Source: Typha latifolia (lineage: Eukaryota > Streptophyta > Magnoliopsida > Poales > Typhaceae). Taken from it: a DNA stretch of 64,000 nucleotides. Of the stretch, positions 23,051 to 33,457 are shown in pieces. The stretch is taken from NCBI GenBank assembly GCA_019914945.1, contig CM034104.1, positions 10,094,046-10,158,045 on the forward strand, written 5' to 3'. The notes below the pieces were generated by a model. The model did not search any database. It was not told where the DNA came from and saw only the letters and a list, made by a program, of their open reading frames with translations. The position numbers and the translations under genes are program-made. Position 1 is the first letter of the stretch; the number at the start of each line of letters is the position of its first letter.

Positions 23051-23283
23051 AGCCGAGTTAATAAGCGTCGAGAGCCTGTCAGAAAAGACTTTTTTTGACC
23101 TCCCTGAAGACATTTTTGAAGGCCCTGATATATTATGTCGACTTTCATTAAATAAAAAGAAAAAAAAAATTGAAATATAAGAATAGAACATTCCGGAGAA
23201 ATTGTAGGGTGGGTAAGGAAAAAGAGCACTGGTGCGCCCCACCTCAACCATACCCCCGAAACAATGGGTTATCCTGGAATATG

Positions 23284-23290
23284 ACGTGGC
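23284..23290 (+). promoter_or_regulatory. ABRE/G-box-like element ACGTGGC
   Basis: The sequence tgACGTGGCaa lies about 150 bases upstream of the TATA box of the calmodulin-like gene. ACGTGGC is the core bound by plant bZIP factors in ABA responses. This is a single-motif match only. Confidence 0.35.
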
Positions 23291-23433
23291 AAGGCAAGGC
23301 CGCAATATACACCCAAACCGTTGGCAGTGGAAGAAAGTGTTTCTACATATAAAAAATATATAACATTACGGATCACAATAACGACCAACATGCAAACAAG
23401 AAAAGAAAAAATGACTAGTACTATCCACCAACT

Positions 23434-23450
23434 ATTTATATATATATAAT
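23434..23450 (+). promoter_or_regulatory. TATA box of the calmodulin-like gene
   Basis: TATTTATATATATATAA lies about 195 bases upstream of the chosen start codon, placing transcription start near 23465-23475 and giving a 5' leader of about 170 bases. Confidence 0.55.
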
Positions 23451-23641
23451 ATAATGAGTGAATGAAAAGCAAAGAAACCATCCCACATACCTTTCCAAAT
23501 CAATCGGCATCGATGAGTACAAACGCGTGCCCATGTCCTCGCACGAAGCTTCCGCGAAGCTCACTTCCCTTTTCTCACTTCTTTAAAATCCTCTCACTTC
23601 CTCACTTCCAAATCCAATTACTTCTCCCCTACTCTCCAACA

Positions 23642-24148
23642 ATGAAGCTTTCTCTCTCCTCTTTCTTCCCCAACTCTTCCAAGAAGCACAAAACCCGCTC
23701 CATCTCCCGATCCGACGCCCCCTCCTTTGGATCCGTCACCACCGCTTCCTCCGAATACGGTTCCACCCCCAAATCCGTCCTCCCGCCCTGCGACATCAAG
23801 ATCTCTAGGCGGGACGCGGAGGCCGTGCTCCGTCGCTTCTGCCCGGACCCGCCGACCGAGGAGGAGGTCGCGGCGTTGGAGGCCGCAGTCGAGGAGCTCG
23901 CCGCCGGCGAGGCGTCGGCGGCCCTGGAGGAGATCCGGGAGGCGTTCGACGTCTTTGACGTCGACGGCGACGGGAGGATCTCGCCCGAGGAGCTGCTCGG
24001 TGTCTTCGTAGCGATCGGGGACGAGGAGTGTACGATCAAGGACTGCCGTCGGATGATCGCGGGGGTCGACACGAACGGCGATGGGTTCGTCGGCTTCGAT
24101 GACTTCGTACGGATGATGAGGTGTAATGCAAGGAATGGGTGGTCGTGA
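23642..24148 (+). CDS. Calmodulin-like protein, CML35/36-type, intronless
   Basis: A 168-residue calcium-sensor protein. The N-terminal 45 residues are basic and Ser-rich, ending in STPKSVLPP as in the CML35/36 group. Two canonical EF-hand loops follow at residues 106-117 (DVDGDGRISPEE) and 143-154 (DTNGDGFVGFDD). The second ends in Asp rather than the usual Glu at loop position 12, which in known EF-hands weakens or alters calcium binding. The region KISRRDAEAVLRRF (53-66) matches the second half of the first EF-hand of CML36-like proteins, but its acidic loop is gone. The start is the ATG at 23642 because family similarity begins there; an in-frame ATG at 23462 would add 60 residues but lies at the predicted transcription start. 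Third positions are strongly G/C, unlike the flanks. It probably acts in the cytosol or nucleus by calcium-dependent binding to target proteins. The exact CML number is not decidable here. Confidence 0.88.
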   Translation: MKLSLSSFFPNSSKKHKTRSISRSDAPSFGSVTTASSEYGSTPKSVLPPCDIKISRRDAEAVLRRFCPDPPTEEEVAALEAAVEELAAGEASAALEEIREAFDVFDVDGDGRISPEELLGVFVAIGDEECTIKDCRRMIAGVDTNGDGFVGFDDFVRMMRCNARNGWS

Positions 24149-24460
24149 TGCGGAAGAGATGGAAGGCGACTAAAAAGTGCTCGTCCAATTTGTAATCTAT
24201 ATGTGTATATATTTGAAGTCGGTTTGTCTATAGAAGAGACTGGAGTGATATCGTGATTTGTGAAGTTAAAGGCATTGTAAAGTTAACGTGTCAACTCCGC
24301 GTTTTCAAAACCGCGTTGGAAGCCCGGCTCAATTTTCTAATCTATATTTGTTGAATATTAAAATTTGAAAATGACAGCTCTTCTTTCTCAGTTATAAAAT
24401 AAGTTTTACTTATAATCACCCTTATAGCACCAAATACTTTGACTGAAGTTTATTATTATT
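24149..24460. other. 3' flank of the calmodulin-like gene
   Basis: Contains the 3' untranslated region (a T-rich stretch with ttgtaatctatatgtgtata at about 24190) and then AT-rich spacer. No other feature was seen. Confidence 0.35.
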
Positions 24461-24466
24461 TAGATA

Positions 24467-24888
24467 TAGATATGATCACCGGGCCGAGCTTTTCGGGCTA
24501 ATCGGGTTCGGGTCGGGCTAGAATAGTCTAGCCGTTACCGTCCATCGGTCCGTGAGAGATCGGCTAGGGCCGGGTCGATCCGATCAACCAATCACTCGGC
24601 CCAACCCATATTTTAGCTATTTTTAGAATTTTTTTAACTATTAGTTTATTTAAAAAAAAAATATTTATATTCTTCTATTTAAAAAATAATTAAAATAAAT
24701 TAAAATTTTTTAAAGGTGTGCTTAAAATAATGCAATTTTTTTTTCTGTAGCAATGATAAATTATAGACGGGCAAAGTACTTTAGCAGGCGGGCGGGCTAC
24801 TGTACCAGAACGAGCGGGCCTAGTTACGGGCCAAACGGGCAGGCTTTCGGGCCGGGCACAGACGGGCTGAGCCCTTTGATCATGTCTA
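24467..24888. mobile_element. Small terminal-inverted-repeat element, about 420 bp
   Basis: It starts tagatatgatcaccgggcc and ends gggctgagccctttgatcatgtcta, whose complement is TAGACATGATCAAAGGGC. GGGCTAATCGGG and GGCCCGTAACT-type words continue the arms, and the centre is AT-rich (24610-24760). Flanking 8-mers (tttagata, agtagaaa) agree at only 5 of 8 positions, so a target duplication is not claimed. It resembles hAT-type MITEs in design. Confidence 0.6.
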
Positions 24889-25900
24889 AGTAGAAAGAGA
24901 GTTTTTGACTAAACGAACTGATTAGCGTTAAGTATAAATATTTATTAGTTTAGTGTTTTATTAACGCTATAATAAATTAGATCTTATTTAGTAATAAATT
25001 TGAGTAGTCTATTTTAATAAAAGTAAATTGGAACAATACTAGTTTAATAAAAAACTCATAGAAAGCTTCTAATTTATTTCACTACCAAGTCATAAGTGGT
25101 ACTCTTCAACTGATGCTAAAAGCTGAGAATGATTAGAAAAAGTAAACCATGGTATAATTTTTTAACGTGGTAAACTGCATCAATCTATTTATTTAAATCA
25201 TAGAAAAAAGTTTCAGTTATAATTACTCAGACCGCACCAACAACTTAGCATCTGAGAACAAGAAAGCAGACAGCACACAAAAAGACTTGCAAATGTAAGG
25301 TAAGGCATGACTGATTGAAGTTCCTCGTTTGCTTGAATTCCTTCTTGATAAACTGTTCCATAAGTAGAAATGTTTTAATTTATTTTACTACTAAGTCATA
25401 GATAGAAGTAATGTGATCTGAGTTAGATCAAATCACCTCGTGAATATTAGACTCTTGGTTTGAGTCACTTATTTAGATAGAGAGTTATTTTTTAGCACTT
25501 AGTTTAAATTATTTTCAACTTATATTAGTTGAGTTGGTTTAATATTTTAATGTGGTTTGGTTAATAATTATGGTTTAGGTTAACCGATGAGCCTTCAATA
25601 TATAATGTAAAGTACAACACGAATTAAAAATGTTTTGATGAATAAGGTTTTTTTACTACGCTGTTCGAACACAAATAATGGGCATTTGAACATCACGTAC
25701 AAAGAAATAAATCACGTTGGCACATACAAATAAATTATTTTTAGCTGTTAGAATGTGTCGTGAGGCTGTTCGAACGTCCTCAACAAGAATGATTGTATTA
25801 GAATTATTTTTCTTAGTTGTTTGGTTGCTGACCAACTTCTAAATATGTGCAAGGCAACTTCATTAGGATTTTATCAAAGAAACTATCATTTTGAATCTAT
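24889..25900. other. Intergenic, AT-rich; TTCGAA-motif repeat at 25650-25850
   Basis: No gene. At 25660-25790 the words gttcgaac, catttgaac and gttcgaacg recur, as in 600-860, marking another fragment of the same repeat class. Confidence 0.35.
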
Positions 25901-25904
25901 CTCT

Positions 25905-28310
25905 TCTCCTCTAATCTAAAGCTTCTCTCTCCTCACTCAATCACTAGCCGCACGTTATTTTGTCGTTGGTTACCTCTAACCTCTCTCATCCATCGGACCC
26001 CACTCTCCTCTGTGGGATACCGACACCTTTTACCCTCTCTTCCTTCACCTAGTAGCACCTCATGCAAATCCTACTTATAATCCATGTCCACTTCATCTCC
26101 ACCTTCACCACCACCACAGTCATAAACACATCCACTAGATCTTTGCTACCTTTTGACCTAGCTACAGTTCAAACCTACAAAAAGCATAAATATAAAATTG
26201 TATATCAAAAAATTACAGAGCGAACCTTACTAGTTTCATAATTTCCTGGCTACAAAAAAAAAAGTCTAGTTAATATTCTCCTTCGAATGTGCTAATTGTA
26301 TTCCTACACCAGCGGTAGCCGAGATTAGGTCATAACAAAAATACGTGTCATAGTAGATGGTAGATAAATGTTTCAATGTCTTTGATGCTCTAGATCATCG
26401 TTAGTTGAATTACCAACATTAGAACATATGATGAAGTTCTCCTCACTTAATTAATAAAATATATATACTCCCCCAAGGGAACTAGATCTCTAAGTTGAAA
26501 CTCTAATTGCCATAAGTTCTCACTTTTGATGGATCACTTACTTCCCTTCATCACTTCTGACTCTAAGTCCTTTAAGTTGACGTTGGAAGCACAATGTGAT
26601 TTGTGCTTAGGACAAACACCTTAAATGTCATTTGGACATAATTGAAGTTTTTTTAAGTGTCATTCCAAACGTCTGAATGCTATTGATCTCTACTCAAATT
26701 TAATTTCTGCTTCAAATGACCTTATTTTTTCGCACGATAAAACTATATACGTTGTTGGAGTACCTTTTTGAATATAACTATTAGTTTATTAAATTTAAAT
26801 CTTAATAAGAATTATCTTGACATCCTCAAATATCATATCTTACATTGTTATGTCACATTTTGGACTCTTACTTTTTATAATGAAACATTCCATTTTATAG
26901 TCTTACGCTAAATCATAGCAAGACAGCCTAGAAACCTACTGACAACGCATAACGTAATTTGTTATGTATATTCTAGTTAAGTCATCTTACGTGTATTTTA
27001 AGTTTATTCATTATTGATAGTTTTGTTACACTACGAGAATGATCCTGAGATACAAAAGTAGCCAAATAACTAAGGATCAATTTTAGGTAAGTGAATCATT
27101 TGTAGTCTCTTAGTAGTGTAGACAGTGTGATCATGATGCTAGCTAGCATTATGATGTTGCTGATATACTATGACATGTATATGTGCTCATGCATCCTTTA
27201 TTATCATCATTGTAGTTTATCACACTATCATGATTAAATACGTACTTTATAAATTGCATGCACTTTAAGTATGATCATGCGATATATGATATTAAACACT
27301 ACAACACTTGTATGTACCGTCAAATAGTTAGATACGGTACCCTTTTACTCAATCAACCAAATTAGAGACATATTATATATATATATATATATATATAAAT
27401 ATATATACTTTGTTAGTTTTGGGAGGTAAACTAGACGAGAGGTTTGAGCAAGTGTAATTGTTACCTAGTATAGAGATCAAATATTTGATGATCTTGAAAA
27501 TTAATGATGATTATAGGAAAGAATTGACATCTTTTCTAAGCTAAGTGCTCGTGATCCTACGCGAAGTGCGGTGATAGTGAGATGAGTATGGGTTTACTAT
27601 CAAGGTTCTTAATCTAACGGTCACAAATAATTAATTATATATAGTAGCCTTAGGCATGTATGGATAATATTATAACAAAATATCTATCCCTTCTTATTGT
27701 GTGATGCTCCCGAAGAAAATGTGATGTTAGTACTTTGTGTGGTTGCTTTAAGAGAGCCTGCCATGTAATGATCTTATGGCTCCGGAAGAGTATATGATGT
27801 GATGCATGATTTACTTTGTGTTATTAAATGATGAACTATTGTTATTGTATTTATGAGCTTATTTTATTATCTCTTGAGCATGATATATATGGTTGTAATA
27901 TGTATTACATTATTTTTAAATTATAGAGATATATATTTGCTAAGTTTTATGCTCATGTTTTTTTAAGAAACCTATTTTCAAATCAATAAATGACATCAAG
28001 GTCATGAAGGAGCAAAGGAGGATTAGTTGAATTTCAGTTTAGTTCTTTTTTGGATTAGTTATGTTGCCTCATGAGGGTATATTTTTTTACTTTTAATTAG
28101 GTTATAGATATGTATTTTTAGAGGCTTGTTAAGTTTTATAGTAATTTAAACTTATTATTGAGAGTTTTGCCTTAAAAACCCGAGATAGGTTTCAGGTTGC
28201 AGTTTCTCCCAGTTTTATGTTTTCATTGTAAATTCTTCATATTTCACAATTTTTTAACTGATTTGCCCTCACCTTACATTTTGTAAGTGCGTGACAACTC
28301 TAATTTTCTT
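25905..28310 (+). repeat. Diverged LTR related to family B
   Basis: A CT-rich leader (25905-26120) is followed by the same order of blocks as in the family B LTRs in degraded form: a variable middle, a gtaccg...cggtaccctt block (27315-27345), a ggttcttaatcta block (27604) and a T-rich tail. It has no coding capacity. Boundaries are approximate. Confidence 0.35.
27370..27410. repeat. AT microsatellite
   Basis: A run of TA dinucleotides about 25 bases long followed by a short interrupted run. Confidence 0.8.
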
Positions 28311-28384
28311 TTAATGAAGTACAATGAAATGATATAATTATTTTAGACGAAAGATTGCGTGTGAGGAAATATAAATTATTTTAG

Positions 28385-29235
28385 AGGGAACTCTTCCTTA
28401 TTAGATGAGATTGAGTATTTGAGTGTGAGGAAAGACCTATAATGAATTTTTTGAGCTTTTCCTCCTCGTACCCATCCTCACCCATTATTTTTTTGTAGTG
28501 CAATTTTTAAAGTCTTTGTTCGTATCCCTATTACGATAGGGTTAGAATATTTTCAATATGAAATCCGCTCGACATTATTTTATATACGTCGAAAAGTTTA
28601 TTTAATTCTTTAAAACTTTATTACTAATGAATATATTTAAATTCGACCATTTCAGTGACTTAAAATTAATTTAAATATTATAATTTAGAAAAAAAAGGGT
28701 CTACCTACTGACTTGCATTGGCGACCAACTTACGATCATGTATACCCTTTTTCTTATAGGTTTTTTATTTTAATATTTAAATTAATTTTAAGTCATCAAA
28801 TTAATTGAATTTAAAAATACTCATTATAGATGAAGTTGTAGAGGACTGAATAAGCTTTCCAACACATAAAATATCATCAATCAGAGTTTATATGAAAAAG
28901 ATACAAGTAAAGATTGAATAAAACTATTTTGCTCACGTAATTCTCGTACGAACACCGATCTACGATATTTTATACGCATTGGAAATGATCAAATTTGACT
29001 ATACTGATTAGAGATAAAAGTATGAGTAAAATAGCGAAATAAGAGTTATGGGAGAAAAGAGATGAACAATGACTTCATTGTAATTTTTGCAGTGCCTTTC
29101 ATAAAAAAAAATGCAATCCAAATTTTATTTCAAATAATAGGGAGGAAGATAGGGACGAGGACAAAGAGCTTAAAAAGTGGTCACACATATTCTCTCAGAC
29201 CCAGTCTCACCTAATAAGGAAGAGTTCTTTGTATT
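28385..29235. mobile_element. Large foldback (inverted-repeat) element, about 850 bp
   Basis: The left arm carries gaactcttccttattagatg, then gtagtgcaattttt, gtcgaaaagtttattta and gacttaaaattaatttaaat. The right arm carries the complement of each in reverse order (for example caccTAATAAGGAAGAGTTC at 29211-29230). The loop is about 28700-28745. The right arm is longer than the left by an extra 28860-29090 stretch. No transposase is present. It may be a Mutator-type or foldback MITE; no target duplication was identified. Confidence 0.75.
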
Positions 29236-30374
29236 TTGCGTATGAATGAATGGAAAACATGTCTTATTAGTTTATTATATTTTATTACATAAAAAGTAGA
29301 GTTGTTAAAAACTTTTAAAAGGTAAGGTAATAACAAATTGGTCAAAAATAGTGAAATAAAGAGAATTTGTAATACAAATATAAAATACGGAGAGAGTACA
29401 ATACGAAATATATCTCAAGAATTTAAAGCAAAAGTCTCCTTATTATTTGCTTGTATTATTTTAGTGATTTTGACTTTTAATCCAAGATATTATTTAGAAA
29501 TATCAACCAATGAATCATATATGACAATCATGTGGATCATACGTACGTACAGTGGGTATTTCACAAAAAGCATAAAAGAAAATTACGTGGATTTATGCGT
29601 ACCGTAGTTTAGCGGTGGGTATTTGTAATTATTAACCACATAATAAATTGAAATTACGGGGTACAGATGCATAAAACTAAATCTAACGCAGTCTACGTTA
29701 TACCTAGGACTCCTCAAACATGTACTGAGTGTCAGATGACATTTAATTAGAAGAAAAAAGAAGCATACTAATAAGCATATCTTGTCATATATTTATCTAT
29801 GGATTTATAGTATTTACCAGTAGATCATATTGATTTTATGTAGATTACAATATTTATCAATGGATCATGCTGATTATCTGTGGGATAGTGTTTTTGTGTT
29901 TTTTTTTCTTTTTTCTTTTTTCCTTTTTCTTTTGAAAGAGAAGAAGTTTGTAGAGGATGCACTCAACCTCAACCTCAACCTCATATAAGTATTGAGGGTT
30001 TACAATATTTTTCAGCTGACTAAGCGGATTATATCATTTTTCTAAGAATTAAATAACCATATAATAAGTGAAATGGTATTGATGTGCAGAACTAGATCTT
30101 ATATATTTTAAAAAAAATCCATGTTGGGAATTGTAGACAATATTTTTTATTTTATTCTAAGAGCCGAAACGACTAAATATGAGCTGGACAAAGGGTTAAC
30201 CATCTCTAGATACAAAAACACTTAGATTTCACTAAACTTTAGCCAATATATTAAACTGCTCTGAACTAACCTGCCGAATAATTAACCTAGCTGAGTCATT
30301 GAGTCAAACCGCTTAACCGTCAAAATCTAACATTCTTTTACCTCATTCAAACACTGATAAAAAACACATAAATT

Positions 30375-31245
30375 GCTTGAATAGTGCTTGCCACTTGGTA
30401 TGAGGCTGAATGATTAGACTTCTTCTCTTTAAAAATATTATTTTACTGATATTTAACATAATCTATAAAAAAAAATTAATACAATCCATTAATAAATACT
30501 GTAAATTAGCACATAAGTATATGAGTACATATGCTCACAAATATGGTATTCTATTAAAAAAATTTTTGATGACATATGGTATTCAAATAATTGCTTGGGG
30601 AGTGTTTGATATGAGTTAAAGTAAGTTAGATTTGGTTTTACACATCAATACTATGCAATTTCACTTATTAAATAGCTAATAGTTAGAAAAATAAATCTTT
30701 AAATACTTGCGTGAAGAGCGTTCCATAGGTCAAGTGACTGGTTCCAAATTTTTTCTCTCTCAAAACAAAATAAATAAATAAAATAATAAAAACAAAATAG
30801 AACATACTATTTTGTTGATAATCAATATAATTCGCTGATAAATATAGGGATAAATATGTAAATCTACAGATAAATATACGAGCATATATACTCATTAATA
30901 TGATTTTTTTTTTAATTTGATGTCATCCGGCACTTAGTTACATGCTTTGAGTGTGTGAAATGAGTAAGAATACACTAATATCTTGCAATTCACTTATTGT
31001 ATAGTTAAATCATTAGAAAAATTTCTTAAAAAAAATTAAATCCTCAAGTACTTGCGTGAAGAGTGCTTATATAAGGTCGAGTATGTTTCTTCTCTTTAAA
31101 AGAATACTATTCTGCTGACCAACAAAATCTACCATAAAATCAATCTAATTAGCTGATAAATATTTTAAATTATAAATAAATATATAAGCACATATGCTCA
31201 TTAATATGATTTTTTATATTTAAATTCAAAAACTTAAAAATTTAT
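30375..31245 (+). repeat. Three diverged tandem copies of a roughly 345-bp unit
   Basis: The word tacttgcgtgaagag recurs at 30704 and 31049, with a weaker copy at 30375. Each is followed by ttctctttaaaa/ttctctctcaaaa, then ctgataaatat, then gcacatatgctca/gcatatatactca and ttaatatgatttttt in the same order. The function is unknown. The third copy is cut by the Mutator-like element at 31247. Confidence 0.7.
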
Positions 31246-31246
31246 A
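31238..31246 (+). repeat. 9-bp target-site duplication, left (aaatttata)
   Basis: Identical to 37508-37516 and flanks the Mutator-like element 31247-37507. Confidence 0.85.
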
Positions 31247-32264
31247 AGGATTTTTATAAATCACACCTTGTATTTTGCCTATTTTGTGATTCGCATCCTG
31301 TCTTTGGAAATTTTATAACGCGACCCCTCATTTTCCCTATAATGCTCATGTAACTGTAACACCCACAAACCCTAAACACGTGCATGGCCCGAGCTCACAT
31401 GGCACTTGCGTGACACCTGACCATTTGGTTAGTTATCGATAATCAAATAAACTTGTATTAACATTATAATTTATCCACAATATTTAAACTAAGAATAACT
31501 CAAGTCTAACTGCCAACAGTATACAGATAACCCTACTTGGGTCCCACACAGGCCACAACACATCATCAAGAGCTTTTCACTACAACATATACACAACGGT
31601 GATATATACATAATTATACAAATACAAAGTCACCTGCTAGAATATAAAGACATACTTTGGGGATGTCTACTCATATATCAGATAAGATAACTCATCTAGC
31701 ATATAACACTAACCACACTCTGCTCTTCACCCATTGCAAGACTTCTAAGGGAGTATCCCGCTCCACTCGTTCACTTGGGTTTTTGGAAAGGAGAAAACAA
31801 AGAAAATTATGAGCAAAAAGCTCAGTGAATAGACCTTACCCTAAATCAGTGATGCCAAATATAGAGTAAATCATGTACTGGATAATATGAATCAGAAAGC
31901 AGCATGATGACATGTATGAGCATGCATATATATATCCTCAATGACATATATATAAATAAAATCAATTCTCATGAATGAATATATTATATCCTCAACCAAA
32001 AATATATCTAATGATGAAATTACTATATAACATCACCGAATATAACAACATATCATGTATAATAATCTTGATCCAATGGTACTAGTCACAACAATGATGA
32101 TGCATGATGCATGCCAACTACTAGATAATCATATATGTCAGAGCCAGATATAATCCATATATCTCTCACTATCACAATCATCTGTCTCAACTCTGAATAT
32201 CATCCACCATGCTGGACTATGCTACTTGGCCCCAAACTCGATCCTCATCATGCCACAAGCTCAG

Positions 32265-32495
32265 AGCATACCCTGTCATACGCTAAGAGTATCTCTATAG
32301 ATAAATCATATCCTGCCATACGCTAAGGGTATCTCTATAGATAATTATACTCTGCCATACGCTAAGGGTATCTCAGAAGAAAGTAATCATAACCTGTTAT
32401 ACGCTAAGGGTATATCAATGATAGGTGTACCCTATCATACGCTAAAGTATAACTATCAGCTATCACCATGCTTTGCCATACGTTAAGAGTATGTC
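32265..32495 (-). repeat. Minisatellite within the X-type LTR, about six units of 40-50 bp
   Basis: The word catacgctaag(g/a)gtat recurs at about 32277, 32317, 32356, 32398, 32436 and, diverged, 32478, separated by ctatagataa-type spacers. Y-type LTRs have fewer units at the matching place, so the array has expanded in subfamily X. Confidence 0.8.
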
Positions 32496-32927
32496 CAGTA
32501 TCAGTCCGGACTAGATACCGTTCCAGCCATCACATCACATCACATGTACATGTATTTTCATGATTTTCTATATATGATAGATCATATGCATATATCTAGT
32601 ACTGCAACAGATCATGCAACTCAGGAATTTAGGTGATAAAGAAGCCAAGAGAAAAATAATATAATGCAAACTCTAACCATGTATCTAACACATGCATACT
32701 CCTGCTAGTCTATCACATGCGCACTGCACTCATACTAGATATCATCTCGATATAAAATCATAATAGTATAATCATCTCTAATCATCTCTATATATCACTA
32801 ATGTACTCATATCCCAGATCAACCTAATCAAATGCATGATAAAATATGCTTGACTGAAATCATCTCTATATAAAATCATATAATCATACTAGGCACGACG
32901 CGAGGAAACTAAGAGAGAGAGAGATAG

Positions 32928-33425
32928 TGTAACAACCCAAACTTAAAAAGAAAATTATGGGCATGATGTGACCGGCCACACTGTGGCCGGCCTCGTGCCC
33001 ATGCAAGCTGCGCATGCAGCTTGTGTGGTGGGGGCGCAACGTGCCCGCTGCCGCTGTCGCAGCCAACGTGCTACGGCCAGCTGGCCACGGCGGGCCCCGG
33101 CGCCGCCGCAACCCCCTCCACCGCCTCCTCTCTCTCTCTCTTTCTCTCTCTCTTTAAATCTCTCTCTATCTATCTATTTATCTCTCTTGGTCTCTCTCTC
33201 TCACTCCACTCTCTCTCCACTATCTTTCGCACTCCTCGTCGTCGATGTCGGCCCGCCGCCACCTTCCCGAAGCCGCCGCCACCAGTCAGAAGCTCTCTCT
33301 CTCTCTCTTGCCCGAGCTCGTCGGAGTCAAGCCGCCGGCGAGAGGCCGGCCGCTGGCTGGCCAGAAGCGGCCGGTGCCCTCCTCGCCGGCCCGGGTCCGT
33401 AAGCTCCTCCCTCACCTTCTCTCTT

Positions 33426-33457
<32 letters not shown>

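Noticed and set aside
23462..23641. In-frame N-terminal extension of the calmodulin-like gene (60 residues)
   Set aside because: It lies at the predicted transcription start just after the TATA box, and family similarity begins at the ATG at 23642.
23629..24072. 147-residue open frame on the minus strand
   Set aside because: Antisense shadow of the GC-rich calmodulin-like gene; it has no domain and the plus-strand frame has two EF-hand loops.
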